Positions 52,574 to 62,410 are shown, numbered from the stretch's first letter. The stretch is 64,000 nt of DNA from Engelhardtia mirabilis (GCF_007748095.1 NZ_CP036287.1:2666001-2730000), one strand, 5' to 3'. Numbers and translations: made by a program. Notes: generated from the sequence alone by a model not told the origin.

Positions 52574-53572
52574 ATGTTCCTGCACACGCTGGCGGCCCCC
52601 GCCCGGGCCGCCGCCGCCGCGCTGGCCCTGTCCGCCCTTTGCCCCGCCCAGGTGGGCATGGAGATGATCGAGCCGCCCCTGCGCGAGTTCGGCAATACCG
52701 CCGCCGCCGAGTACCAGGACTACCTCGGGCGGGCCGTGCTGCTCGTCTTCGTGCAGCCCGGGGAGCAGACCTCGGATCAGCTCGTCTCACACTTGAACGT
52801 GCTGGTCGACACCTACGGTTCGCGGGGCCTCTCCGTCGTCGCCGTCACCCCCGAGGACGACGAGGCCGAGCTGCGCACGTGGATCGAGGTCCGCCAGGCG
52901 AAGTTCGGCTTCGCCCTGATGCGCGGAGAGGAGCTGCAGCGCTTCGCGCTGATCGCCTCCTATCCCCACGCCTTGCTGGTGGATCCGGCGGGCACCGTGG
53001 GTTGGTCGGGCTACGGCGGACAGGTCACGGCGGACGTGATCGCACCCCACATCACCGGCGCCCTGCCGCGGCCGATGTTCGATTGGCCCCGCGACGCCGA
53101 CAAGGTCGCCCAGGAGATCCGCAAGGGGCGACTGGCGCAGGCACTGGAGGCGGCGACTGCCGTCAGGTCCGAGAATGGCGACCTGGGCACCGAACTGGTC
53201 GAGTCGGTCAAGGGCTTGGTGACCTTCCGCGTCGAGCGACTCCGCGCCGCGCGAGCCAGCGGCGACTACGCGCGGGTTCTGAACGAAGGCGACGACACGG
53301 TCCGCATGCTCGAAGGCCTGCCCCAGGCTGCGGACGTTGAGGCGCTGGTCGAAGAAGTCGAGGGCGACGACGCCGCAGTCGAGATCGCCGGGGCCCAGCG
53401 CGACGTCGCGCGCCTGCGCGGGCGCTTCGACAAGCTCAAGAAGAAGCGCGACGCCGACAGTCTGGTCTCGAAGTTCGAACGCCTGGCCGCCGACAACGTC
53501 GACAACCACGCCGGCGAGGATGCGAAGCGCGCTCTGGACGAGCTCAAGCGCCTGCGTATCGGCTTGCAGTGA
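52574..53572 (+). CDS. Redox-dead paralogue of the selenoprotein
   Basis: ATG 52574 has AAGGA 8 nt upstream and gives 332 residues; the ATG at 52565 has no room for a ribosome site. A signal peptide (AAAAALALSALCPAQ) is followed by a thioredoxin fold colinear with the selenoprotein: LLVFVQPGEQTSDQLVSHLN, YGSRGLSVVAVTPEDD, a Tyr-Pro at the cis-proline site (ASYPHALLVDPAGTVGW) and a coiled-coil tail (FDKLKKKRDADSLVSKFERL). At the active site neither Cys nor Sec exists (QPGEQTSD). It probably kept a binding or partner role. Similarity spans the full length, so the two arose by duplication. Confidence 0.88.
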   Translation: MFLHTLAAPARAAAAALALSALCPAQVGMEMIEPPLREFGNTAAAEYQDYLGRAVLLVFVQPGEQTSDQLVSHLNVLVDTYGSRGLSVVAVTPEDDEAELRTWIEVRQAKFGFALMRGEELQRFALIASYPHALLVDPAGTVGWSGYGGQVTADVIAPHITGALPRPMFDWPRDADKVAQEIRKGRLAQALEAATAVRSENGDLGTELVESVKGLVTFRVERLRAARASGDYARVLNEGDDTVRMLEGLPQAADVEALVEEVEGDDAAVEIAGAQRDVARLRGRFDKLKKKRDADSLVSKFERLAADNVDNHAGEDAKRALDELKRLRIGLQ

Positions 53573-53608
53573 TCCCGCAATGGCCGGCGCTTCGTTGCAG
53601 CGCGAAAC

Positions 53609-55012
53609 TCATTCAGGCCGGCGCTCGTACAGACGCAGGGAACCCTGGCGCGTCGGCGGGTCGCCGGCTTGGGGCGGGGTTCCGCGGCGACCGGGTCCGC
53701 CGATGGCGATGCCCACCGGGGATCCAGCGTCACGGGGGTCGCGCAGGACGGCCACGTTCCAACCGAGCAGCTCACCGCGCAGGCGAGAGGGAATGTCCTG
53801 GATCAGGGCGCCGTCGACTCCGCTGTAGCAGCGCAGCGCGCCTGCCCGTCGATCCGTACGCCCGATGCGCTGCGTCGCATAGGGCGATCCAACGATCAGG
53901 TCGGGCCAGCCGTCGCCGTTGACGTCGATCCCTCCGGCCAGGCCGCGGCCGAAGAAGTCGCCCGCGCTGCTGCCGTTCAGGATGAAGCGTCGTTCGCCGG
54001 ACCGTCCGTCGAAGACCTGCACTCGGCCCACGTCGGCCAGACCACCGAACTCGGCCGAAGGCGAGGCCACCGCGTACTCGGAGCGTCCGTCGCCGGTCAC
54101 GTCGCCGATCCCCGCTACCCGCGTGCCGAAGCGTTCGTGGGGCAGCTCGCCGTAGAGGGTTCGCAAGGGGCGCTGTGTGCGCGCGTTGAAGATCCGCACC
54201 GTGCCGGATTCGGGGTGGACTCCCCGCTCGTTCGGCGCGCCCACGATCAAGTCTTCGCGCCCGTCGGCGTTGACGTCACCTGCGGAGGCAATGGCACTGC
54301 CGAAGCGGTCGCCTGGGCCGCTGCCCCGCAGTACGGCGATCGGCTCGAGGGTCTTGCCCGAATGGATCCGTACGGTGCCCGCGTCGCGCGCCTCGCCGGG
54401 CGCTCCCACGGCGATGTCGCGAATTCCGTCGTCGTCCAAGTCGCCGATGATCGCCAGGGCGCTGCCGAACATGGCGTGGTCCACCTCGCCGGTCAGCAAG
54501 TGCTTCATGGGTGCCATCGTGCGTCCCGAGAAGAAGCGCACCTCGCCCCGCCGCAGTCCGCCGCCGGCCGCCGAGCGCACACCCACCAACAAGTCGCCGA
54601 CACCGTCGTGATCGACGTCGAGGTCCCCGGCGATCGCGTATCCGAACTCCTCGCCCGGCGCGCCGAAGAAGTGGGCCAACTCGCGCCCAGTCTTGCCCGA
54701 CAGGACCCAGACGGCGCCAGGGGTGTCCTCCCCGAGCGCCGGCGCCGACGCCGCCGCGTCCGCGATGCCGTCGCGATCCCAGTCGCCCACACCGGTGACG
54801 TCGAAGCCGAAGCCCGCCGTGCGCTCGCCGCGGGCGGCGTTCTCGGTCGCGTACAAGCGGCCATCGGCGGGGGGCGGAGGCGCGGGCGCCGCCTTCGACT
54901 CGGGCCCGGGTTCTTGGGTCGATCCGGCAGCGACGTTGGCGACCAGAGTCAGTGAAACGAGTCCGCGAAGCAGCAAGCAGGAGCCGCGGAAAGGGGAGCA
55001 GTCGTGGGGCAT
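53609..55012 (-). CDS. Exported integrin-like FG-GAP propeller protein
   Basis: ATG 55012 gives 467 residues with a signal peptide (CLLLRGLVSLTLVANVAAGS) and a Pro-rich linker. At least six FG-GAP blades carry calcium loops: DWDRDGIADAAA, DVDHDGVGDLLV, DLDDDGIRDIAV, DVNADGREDLIV, DVTGDGRSEYAV and DVNGDGWPDLIV, most preceded by FG (for example GDRFGSAIASAGD). This is the seven-bladed integrin-alpha-like propeller used in extracellular binding. An upstream ATG at 55051 would add 13 residues and spoil the signal. It converges on the redox-dead paralogue. Confidence 0.88.
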   Translation of the reverse strand: MPHDCSPFRGSCLLLRGLVSLTLVANVAAGSTQEPGPESKAAPAPPPPADGRLYATENAARGERTAGFGFDVTGVGDWDRDGIADAAASAPALGEDTPGAVWVLSGKTGRELAHFFGAPGEEFGYAIAGDLDVDHDGVGDLLVGVRSAAGGGLRRGEVRFFSGRTMAPMKHLLTGEVDHAMFGSALAIIGDLDDDGIRDIAVGAPGEARDAGTVRIHSGKTLEPIAVLRGSGPGDRFGSAIASAGDVNADGREDLIVGAPNERGVHPESGTVRIFNARTQRPLRTLYGELPHERFGTRVAGIGDVTGDGRSEYAVASPSAEFGGLADVGRVQVFDGRSGERRFILNGSSAGDFFGRGLAGGIDVNGDGWPDLIVGSPYATQRIGRTDRRAGALRCYSGVDGALIQDIPSRLRGELLGWNVAVLRDPRDAGSPVGIAIGGPGRRGTPPQAGDPPTRQGSLRLYERRPE

Positions 55013-55229
55013 GGTTCCAACCCTATCCGACCCGACCTGCCCCGTTTCCATTCGGCCCCCGCCCGTCGCCAGGATCTGCGCTACAGACGCCCGCCTCGCC
55101 CTGCGGCGGCGCCCCGCGTGCCGCCACGACCTGGAGCTGGCGTGACGAGCCGGCTCGGGAGGGGCCCGCAGGCCTGCGCCAGCGGAAGGACGGAGCGCCC
55201 TGGTGGCGTGTACCTGGCGCTCGCCGCCC

Positions 55230-58214
55230 TCAGCCCGCAGTCAGGCGTCCGAAGGCGTCGAGCAGCTCCTCGGCGGCCAGGCCGCGGCCGGCGAGGCGGC
55301 CGCGCACGGCCCGCAGGAGGTCCGCGGGCTCGCCGCCCCAGGCGCGCAGGGCGCGGCGGGCGCGGGCGTCCATGGCGCCGGTGCGGTCCGGCGCCTCGAG
55401 CTTCGCGCCCAGGGTCAGGCCCAGGACCTCGATGGCGTCGAGCAGGGCCTCGCGGCTTGGCTCGGCGTCGAGGATGCGTTGCCAGAAGTCGGTCGCTGCG
55501 GCCAGACGGTCGTCCGGCTTCTGGGTGTCCTGAAGGGCCAGTCGCAGGGCGGCGGCGGCGTCGGTCCAGCGACCGGCCTCGCCCAACAGCTCGCACCGCA
55601 GGAGCGCGAGCGGGCGGTAGGTGCCGGCGTCGAAGAACAGGTCGTTGCCCTCGCGGGCGGCGTGGGCCTGCTCGGCCACCTCCAGCGCTTCAGCGTCCCT
55701 TCCGAGGGCGCGCAGAGCCAGGGCCTGTCGGAACAGCAGAGCCTTGTGGGCGGCGTCGGCCGTGTGGACCGCGAGGTCCAGCGCCTCCTGGGAGCGCCCC
55801 GCGGAGAGCAGCGAGTCGAGCTCGACCACCAACATGCTCGCCATCCGATCGACGCCGAGTCGCTCCGAATAGACACGCATCCACTCGATGCCACGATCCG
55901 GCCGGCCCTCGGCGCGGAAGCCGTGCACGGCGTCGATCAACTCCCGCCTGGCGCCCACGGGGTCGCTGTCCACACGCTCGATCGCGCGGCGCGCCACCTC
56001 GTCGAGAACGACCTCGAGCGGGATCGCAGGTCGCCCGTCCGCGCCCGCGAAGGCCAGACGCGGCAGTCCCTGTTCGTCGGGGGACAGCTTGACGGTCGGC
56101 AGTCGCTCCCAGGGCGTGCCGTGCACGAGGCAAGCGCGAATCAACGCTTCCAACGCCGCTGCATCGTCGCCCTCGGCCAGGTCCATGGTCGCCTCGAGCA
56201 CCTCGAAGTCAGCGCGCTGTTCGCCGAGCGGGTCCAGCTCCCGTGCCTTGGCCAGACTGCGTCGCGCGGCCGGCAGGCGAAGTTGGGCGAGCTGCTCGCG
56301 CGCCAGGGCCAGGTGGGCGCTGGCGTTGCCGGGAGCGGACTCCACACGTCGCTCGCGCAGGGCCAGGGCCACCTCGCGCCTGCCCATGCGCGCGGCCATG
56401 CGCGCGACGGCCGGAAGTCCGCCGGTGTCGCCCGGGTCGATGGCCAGGGCTCGTTCCTGAACTGCGAGGGACTCGTCGGGCCGGCCGCGGTCGTGCAAGG
56501 CGATCGAGCGCTCGCGCAGGGCCGCGCCCGCCAGGGGCTGCGCGACGGCGAAGACCAAGCCGACGAGGGCCACGGCGAGCACCCCGGCGACCGGGGCTGG
56601 GGCGACGCGATGCTCGCGCACGGCCGCCGCTGCGAACCAGCCGAGCGCGATCCAACCCAGGGTCGGAACGAAGGTTCCCTGGCTCTGCCCCAGATCGAGC
56701 AGGTTGGACGCGTGCAGCGCCATCAGGCTGGCCAGGACCCCCGCCGGGAGCGCCCGATCGGCACGGGTCTCGGCGGCGCGCAGGGTTCGTCGCGCCGCCT
56801 CGATGGTGCAGAGCAACAGGGCTCCGTAGAGCAACAGCGCCGGCCAACCGGCGCCCTCGGCGATCCCCAGGGGCAGATTGTGGGTGTGGAGCGTCTGCGT
56901 CGTGCCGTCGTAGAAGGAGGGCAGGGCGTACTTGGCGTGGACGTGGTACTGGTTCGGACCGACGCCGAACCACGGCGACTCGCGCAGGGAGGCCAGGGCC
57001 ATGCGCCAGAAGTGGTAGCGCTGGCCCAGGGCAGAGAGGCCGCCAGCCATGCCATCCAAGCGGACCCGCAGGCCGTCGGCGGCGGGCGAGGCCCAGAACC
57101 CGGCGCCGGCCGCGATCAGGAGCACGGCGCCCGCGTACCACGGCCGGCCGTCGCGCGGCGCGCGGCTCGTGAAGGCCAGCGCGAACGTGGCCAGTCCGGC
57201 GCCGAGGCCCAGCAGGCTGGCGCGGCTGTCGGTCTGTATCAGGGCGGCGACGGAGCAAAGGGCCAGGGCGACGCTGCCCCAGCGAACGGCTCGCGAGGAC
57301 CCCCCGGCGAGCGCGAAGCCCAGGCCCAGGGTCGCACCGCCCGCGAAGAGCGGGCCGATGCCGTTCGGGTGCATGTCGAACAGCCGCAGGCGCGAATCCA
57401 GCAGCGCGGTCCAGCCGGTGACCTGCGCCGTCTCGGTGTAGCCGACCGCGAGCAGGGTCAGGCTCGCGCCGACGCCGGCCAGCAGGGCAACGGCCACGGC
57501 GCGACGACCGCTCGAATCGAGCAGGAGCCCCAGACAGAGGGCCAGGGCACCGCCGGCCGCGACGCGTGCGAAGACTCGCAGGCCCTGACCGACGCTGTCT
57601 CCGAGGAGCGCGGCGACGAGGACCCAGAGGGTGAAGCTGAGGCCGACGCCGAGCACCACGCGGCCTCCGCGACCCAGGGGCCGCAGGGGCGTTCGTGCCA
57701 GCTCGAGCACGAGCAAGAGCACGCAGGCCGCCAAGAGGGCGAAGACGGCCTCGTCGTGCCGCGAGAAGAGCTTGCCGTTGGCGGTGGCTCCGAACACGGC
57801 CAGCACCGCCAGCCGCGCGCCTGCGTCCTTCGGCCCGGCGAATCCCAGGGTCGCGAGTCCCAAGAGGGTTCCGATGGCCAGCATCCACGGCCACAGGTAG
57901 GGCGTGTCGCCCAGGTCGAAGTTGGTCGCGAAGGATGGCAGCTCGCACACGGCGCTGGTGCCGAGGGCCCACGCGACGACCGCGCCGGCCACGGAGGTCC
58001 AGCCGGGTCGCCGCCAAGCCGCGGCAATGAGTAGCAACGCCAGGCTCGACCGCGACACGACCGGAACTCGATCGGTCCAGGACGCCGCGCCCGGGAAGGT
58101 GCCAGCGAGGATCAGGGTCTCCACGGCGTAGAGGCCGTAGCTCGCTGCGACCAGGCCGATCGCGATCGCGACCACATCGGTTGCGGCGCGTCCGATCCTC
58201 GAGGGCTGGCTCAT
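55230..58214 (-). CDS. O-antigen ligase-like (Wzy_C) membrane protein with TPR-like C-terminus
   Basis: The 994-residue product has about a dozen transmembrane helices followed by a ~400-residue soluble helical repeat region. The periplasmic loop SPWFGVGPNQYHVHAKYALP then TLHTHNLPLGIAEGAGW is the hallmark of the Wzy/WaaL O-antigen ligase-polymerase family. The C-terminal repeats (for example ALHDRGRPDESLAVQERALA) are TPR-like. Such fusions ligate or polymerise surface polysaccharide or glycosylate proteins. Its ATG overlaps the upstream stop (ATGA), placing it as the last gene of a four-gene operon. Confidence 0.87.
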   Translation of the reverse strand: MSQPSRIGRAATDVVAIAIGLVAASYGLYAVETLILAGTFPGAASWTDRVPVVSRSSLALLLIAAAWRRPGWTSVAGAVVAWALGTSAVCELPSFATNFDLGDTPYLWPWMLAIGTLLGLATLGFAGPKDAGARLAVLAVFGATANGKLFSRHDEAVFALLAACVLLLVLELARTPLRPLGRGGRVVLGVGLSFTLWVLVAALLGDSVGQGLRVFARVAAGGALALCLGLLLDSSGRRAVAVALLAGVGASLTLLAVGYTETAQVTGWTALLDSRLRLFDMHPNGIGPLFAGGATLGLGFALAGGSSRAVRWGSVALALCSVAALIQTDSRASLLGLGAGLATFALAFTSRAPRDGRPWYAGAVLLIAAGAGFWASPAADGLRVRLDGMAGGLSALGQRYHFWRMALASLRESPWFGVGPNQYHVHAKYALPSFYDGTTQTLHTHNLPLGIAEGAGWPALLLYGALLLCTIEAARRTLRAAETRADRALPAGVLASLMALHASNLLDLGQSQGTFVPTLGWIALGWFAAAAVREHRVAPAPVAGVLAVALVGLVFAVAQPLAGAALRERSIALHDRGRPDESLAVQERALAIDPGDTGGLPAVARMAARMGRREVALALRERRVESAPGNASAHLALAREQLAQLRLPAARRSLAKARELDPLGEQRADFEVLEATMDLAEGDDAAALEALIRACLVHGTPWERLPTVKLSPDEQGLPRLAFAGADGRPAIPLEVVLDEVARRAIERVDSDPVGARRELIDAVHGFRAEGRPDRGIEWMRVYSERLGVDRMASMLVVELDSLLSAGRSQEALDLAVHTADAAHKALLFRQALALRALGRDAEALEVAEQAHAAREGNDLFFDAGTYRPLALLRCELLGEAGRWTDAAAALRLALQDTQKPDDRLAAATDFWQRILDAEPSREALLDAIEVLGLTLGAKLEAPDRTGAMDARARRALRAWGGEPADLLRAVRGRLAGRGLAAEELLDAFGRLTAG

Positions 58215-59920
58215 GCGGACGGTTCCGGGGTGTTGTTGTCGCTGGACGCCTGCACCGCGGCGCCCCGGCGCTCGCGGCCTCGAGCCCACAGCAAGCTCAT
58301 CGAGACCACGATCGCCAGGGGCGCCACGTGCAGGATCAAGCGACCCGGAATGGTCGTGGTGTAGAGGTGAGCCAGGTCCCAGGGCGTGACCAAGAGGATC
58401 ACGGCGTACATCGCGAACGTCGCGACGACGAGGATCAGCAGCGGGAGCATCGGATGACGCATCAGTGCCAGGGGACGGCGAATCGTCCACCAGCCGGCCG
58501 CGGCGCCGAAGACCACCCACAAGAGGTCCCAGCGCAGCACGTGGCCGAGCGAGGTCGCGAAGCCGAGCAGCACGACCGGCAGCCGAGCCAGGGCCCCGGC
58601 CAGATCGGTGGGGGTGTTGTTGGTCACGCCTGCGCCCGGCGGAGGCTCACCCAGTCCCGCCAGCGCGGCCAGGGCGCGGGGGTAGTCCTCGTCGATCGAC
58701 GGGATCTGGCCCCGGATCGCCAGCCACGGCGCGATCAACAGGGCGCAAGTGAAGCCCGACACGACCAGGGCGACCAGCGGTCGAGTGTGCGCGGCGTCGG
58801 CGCTGGAGCGCACGATGCGTCGCCAGGGGATTGCGGCGCCGAAGATCGCGAAGGTCACCGCGGCCAGGGCCAGGCCTTCGTTCTTGACCAGCGCGGCGCC
58901 GCCCAGGCACAGGCCGGCCAACACGGAGTCGGCGCGGTCCGAGTCCAGCCCGCTGCCCGGGGAGCGTCGCAACAGGAGCACCGCGCCGGCCGCGAGGAGC
59001 ACCGCCAGGGGCAGGTCGCCGGCCCCGTCGAGGGTCCAGCCGTCGGGCATGCGCCAGCCGGGCGTACCGACGTCGTCCCAGACCAACAGGCCGGCCGCGG
59101 AGCGCAGGAGCTCCAGCGGCACGACGGTCAAGGACTCGACGAACTGCGACTCGGCCACGCCGGCGTCGGTCGACCAGGACACGTAGTTGTAGGGCAGCCG
59201 CGAGTAGTAGAGCAGCGGCAGGGAGGCCAGCATCAACACGCCGTACAGGGCCGGCGAACGGCCGCGCGGTCGCAGCACGCTCCACAGCACCGCCGCGCCG
59301 ATCAGGACGTACAGGCCCATCAGGCTGCGCGTCGCATCCTCGTCGAAGTGCCCGCCGACGGTGGCCACGGCCGCGTGCAGCGCGGGAATCCCCGGCGGGT
59401 AGTTGGGGTGCGTGATCGGTCGGCCGACGGAGCGGTGCGCTTCCAGCTCGGGCGGAATCACCATCCACGATTCGGTGCCGAAGCCCTCCTCGTGAACCAA
59501 CTTGCCCTTGTAGGCGAAGTGGAACACCGGATCGAACAGGTGCATGGGCAGGGTCGACGTGTACACCTGCGCGAAGCCCAGGAAGAAGAGGCAGCCGGCG
59601 GCGAGACCGATCTGGGTCGGGCGCCAGGGCTCGCGCGGCAGGGGCGCACCGCCGCGCCGCAAGCTCGCTAGCCCGGGCAGGCCGACCAGTCCGAGCCCGA
59701 TCACCAACCAACGCCCCGCTCCATTGGAGAGGGGACCACCGACGGCGACGATCGCGGTCCACAGGGCGGGCACGATCGACAGACCGAGCGCCAGTCCGAG
59801 GCCGAGGCGTTCCACGCGGGAGCGCGGGCGCCCGCCCCAGAGTCGCTCGATCAGGGCCAGGACGCCCAGGCCGAAGGACCACAGGGCGAAGCCGACCAGC
59901 AGGGAGGCGGGAGTGATCAC
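58211..59920 (-). CDS. Polytopic GT-C-type glycosyltransferase-like protein
   Basis: From GTG 59920 the product is 569 residues with around eleven helices. After the second helix group comes LPMHLFDPVFHFAYKGKLVH with acidic and His residues, and a THPNYPPGIPALHAAVA segment, features seen in ArnT/PMT-like lipid-linked sugar transferases. A short soluble tail (ERRGAAVQASSDNNTPEPSA) ends it. It overlaps both neighbours by 4 nt, so it is coupled to the ligase-like gene. The donor and acceptor are unknown. Confidence 0.82.
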   Translation of the reverse strand: MITPASLLVGFALWSFGLGVLALIERLWGGRPRSRVERLGLGLALGLSIVPALWTAIVAVGGPLSNGAGRWLVIGLGLVGLPGLASLRRGGAPLPREPWRPTQIGLAAGCLFFLGFAQVYTSTLPMHLFDPVFHFAYKGKLVHEEGFGTESWMVIPPELEAHRSVGRPITHPNYPPGIPALHAAVATVGGHFDEDATRSLMGLYVLIGAAVLWSVLRPRGRSPALYGVLMLASLPLLYYSRLPYNYVSWSTDAGVAESQFVESLTVVPLELLRSAAGLLVWDDVGTPGWRMPDGWTLDGAGDLPLAVLLAAGAVLLLRRSPGSGLDSDRADSVLAGLCLGGAALVKNEGLALAAVTFAIFGAAIPWRRIVRSSADAAHTRPLVALVVSGFTCALLIAPWLAIRGQIPSIDEDYPRALAALAGLGEPPPGAGVTNNTPTDLAGALARLPVVLLGFATSLGHVLRWDLLWVVFGAAAGWWTIRRPLALMRHPMLPLLILVVATFAMYAVILLVTPWDLAHLYTTTIPGRLILHVAPLAIVVSMSLLWARGRERRGAAVQASSDNNTPEPSA

Positions 59921-60648
59921 GCGCCACCCCCTTCATCTTCCAGGGCTTCGGCGGCGGCCTCGGCGTCGAGCTCGGCCTGGGTCGGACCAGAGCCGATGCG
60001 CGGCGCCAACTCGATCGGCACCCACTCGCCATCGACGCGCTGGGCGAGGTCGACGCGGTCGATCAGGAAGCGCTTGGTGACCGGGTAGCGCAGTCGGTAC
60101 TCGATCCCGAGGGCGTCGATCGCGGCCTCATCCCGTGCGACCAGGGACTCGCCGTCCTCGCCCTCGAGTTCGAGGAAGTGGTAGTCGAGCCAGCGCGGGT
60201 AGTCGACCAGCGTGCCGCTGGCCAGCTCGGGTTGTCGCACGTACACGCGGGCCGGGTAGGCGTAGTGGTTCAGGTACAGGAACCAGCGTGCCTGGCCGGT
60301 GTACTGCCAAATGCTGCGGCCGTCCGGCGTGATCTGGGGCTTGGGCTCCACGAGCACCTTGGAGCCCCGGGGCAGGGTGCGGGCCAGCCGCTCGTTGAAC
60401 TCGAGGAAAGTGCGCTTGAAGAAGGGCACGCCGAGCAAGGTCGCGCGTTGCTCGTCGATGTCCTTGCCGGCTCGCACGCGCAGGTACCCCTGGGTGTAGT
60501 GCACCGCGAAACCCGCTGTGAAGACGGCCATCAGGGCGCTGACGCCGACCAGCACGGCGAAGAAGCGCCCCGGCGGATCGGCCAAGGGCGGCGCGATGTG
60601 CGGGTCGGTCTCCGCTCTCGCCGCAGGTCCTGAAGTCGCGCCGATCAC
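59917..60648 (-). CDS. Single-pass membrane hypothetical protein of the glycan operon
   Basis: From GTG 60648 the product is 243 residues. One transmembrane helix (about residues 28-50, FFAVLVGVSALMAVFTAGFAV) is followed by a ~170-residue exported alpha/beta domain (RGSKVLVEPKPQITPDG, RWFLYLNHYAYPARVYVRQP) and an acidic tail. It overlaps its neighbours by 4 nt on each side. The soluble domain resembles extracytoplasmic parts of membrane glycosyltransferase partners, but no family is recognised. Confidence 0.78.
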   Translation of the reverse strand: MIGATSGPAARAETDPHIAPPLADPPGRFFAVLVGVSALMAVFTAGFAVHYTQGYLRVRAGKDIDEQRATLLGVPFFKRTFLEFNERLARTLPRGSKVLVEPKPQITPDGRSIWQYTGQARWFLYLNHYAYPARVYVRQPELASGTLVDYPRWLDYHFLELEGEDGESLVARDEAAIDALGIEYRLRYPVTKRFLIDRVDLAQRVDGEWVPIELAPRIGSGPTQAELDAEAAAEALEDEGGGA

Positions 60649-62234
60649 TGCTCACCTCCCTCGTCCGGTCCACCGTCGCCGTCGTCCACCAGGTAGCCCG
60701 CGGCGATCAACTGCTCGCGCAGCGCGCTCGGCAACTCGCCCGGCGAGGCGCCGGCGCGCAGCGCGGCCAGGGCGTCGAGCTCGCTCCACAGGGTCTCGGC
60801 GCGTGCGAAGCGCGGGTCGGCCTCGCGCTCGGCCTGGGGCGGCACGAGGAAGCGACGCTCGCTCGGGTCGCGCCCGAGGTCGAAGAGGCCCGGCTTCAGC
60901 CCCGGCCCGGGTCGCAGGACCTTCCAGCCAGGTCCGCGCACACCGCGCACATCGAGGGACAGGGGCCGCACGGTCAGCTCCAAGGGCAGCGGGCGTTCCA
61001 CCTGCGCGCCACCTTCGATCGCGGGGCGCAGGCTGTGCCCGAAGACGCCGCTGCCGAAGTCGACAAGACGCGCGTAGTCGGCGATCGTCGGCGCCACGTC
61101 GACCAGGCCCACCAGCGGCGCGATCGTGCGTCCGGCCGGGATCGTGCCGGGCAGTCGCAACAGCAGCGGCACCCGCAGAACCTCGTCGTACAGCCCGTTC
61201 TTGTGGCCGAAATTCTGGTGATCGAGGAACTCCTCGCCGTGGTCGGAGGTGACCACCACCAGTGAGTCGTCGAGCCGACCGCGCGCCTCGAGGGCAGCGA
61301 GCATGCGACCGATGTTGTCGTCCGTGTAGCGGATCTCGGCGTCGTACAGGGAGATCAGTCGCGCCAGGTCGCGGTCGTCGAGGGGCTCCTTGTCGACCAG
61401 GAAGCGCCGTCCGTAGTCCTTGAAGTCCTGACCGTCGATCGGACCGTCGTAGCGCTCGGCGCCGGGAAAGAAGATGTCGAAGGCGCGCGGCGCGTTGTAG
61501 TCGTAGTGCACGTCCCACATGTGCACGAAGGCGAAGTAGCGCTCGTCGTCGCCGATCTCCGCCAGGCGCCGCTCGAAGGCACCGACTACGGCCGGCCCGG
61601 TGACGCCGTGGTGGGAGCGCTCGTGCAGGCTGCGGACGTCGCCCCAGGCTTCGCTGCCGGGCGCAACGCCGTCGACGCCGAACATGCCGTCGGCGTCGGC
61701 CACCGCGACACTCGAACAGTCGTCGTAGGTCTCGAATCCGCGGCCGAAGCCGAACCAGGGGTGCAGGTTGGGTCCGGACCAGATGCCGAAGGTCCGCCAG
61801 CCCTCGTCGGCGAAGGCTTCGGCCAAGAGTTGGTGCTCAGGGCTCAGCCGATCGGGCAGGTCGCGCACCCCGTGCACCTCGTCAGGCTGGCCCGTGAGCA
61901 GGGCCAGGTGGGACGGCAGGGTCCAACTGGTGGTCGAAACGACCTGTTCGAAGCGCGTGCCCTGGTCGGCCAGCAGCCGGTCGATGTTGGGCGTGGTCGC
62001 TTCCGCAGGTGCCGTGCTGCTGCGGTAGCCGTAGGACGAGAGGTGGTCCGCGCGCAGGCTGTCGATGCTGATCAACAGGACCCCCCGCGGCCCGCTCTCA
62101 GGGCCACCGCCACAGCCCGTCGCCAGGCCGGCCAGGATCGCGAGGGCGGCCGCCCCGCTGTGGGGGCCCGCGACCGGTCGTCGATCGGCGGGTTGGATCG
62201 CCGCGGGTCGCGATCGTTGGTCGAAGCTGGGCAT
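60645..62234 (-). CDS. Sulfatase/alkaline phosphatase-superfamily lipoprotein with TLPSH active site
   Basis: ATG 62234 gives 529 residues; the signal ends in a lipobox (AGLATGC, Cys41). Metal-binding motifs of the superfamily are present: LISIDSLRADHLSSYGY (Asp58, Asp63) and TSDHGEEFLDH. The nucleophile site reads WTLPSHLALLTG: Thr105 and His109 stand where formylglycine sulfatases have Cys and Arg. It therefore cannot be a classical sulfatase and is more like Thr-nucleophile phosphotransferases or hydrolases. First gene of the four-gene glycan operon, so it may decorate or trim the exported polymer. Confidence 0.85.
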   Translation of the reverse strand: MPSFDQRSRPAAIQPADRRPVAGPHSGAAALAILAGLATGCGGGPESGPRGVLLISIDSLRADHLSSYGYRSSTAPAEATTPNIDRLLADQGTRFEQVVSTTSWTLPSHLALLTGQPDEVHGVRDLPDRLSPEHQLLAEAFADEGWRTFGIWSGPNLHPWFGFGRGFETYDDCSSVAVADADGMFGVDGVAPGSEAWGDVRSLHERSHHGVTGPAVVGAFERRLAEIGDDERYFAFVHMWDVHYDYNAPRAFDIFFPGAERYDGPIDGQDFKDYGRRFLVDKEPLDDRDLARLISLYDAEIRYTDDNIGRMLAALEARGRLDDSLVVVTSDHGEEFLDHQNFGHKNGLYDEVLRVPLLLRLPGTIPAGRTIAPLVGLVDVAPTIADYARLVDFGSGVFGHSLRPAIEGGAQVERPLPLELTVRPLSLDVRGVRGPGWKVLRPGPGLKPGLFDLGRDPSERRFLVPPQAEREADPRFARAETLWSELDALAALRAGASPGELPSALREQLIAAGYLVDDGDGGPDEGGEQ

Positions 62235-62410
62235 CTGGGGTGAGGGGCGGTGGGAGGGCCGGGCCAGCTCCGAATCGGGTCCGCGACAGGCGCAACCGTA
62301 GGTGGACCCCCCAGGGGCGGTCAAGCCGACCGATCGGTGCGACGGAGCGCTGCGGAGTCGGCTCCGGGGGCGCGGACTCGTTAGGATGCGCCGCCCGCTC
62401 TACAAGCTCC

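Noticed and set aside
60645..62234. Classical formylglycine sulfatase
   Set aside because: The Cys/Ser-x-Pro-x-Arg signature is absent (TLPSH instead), so only superfamily membership is claimed.
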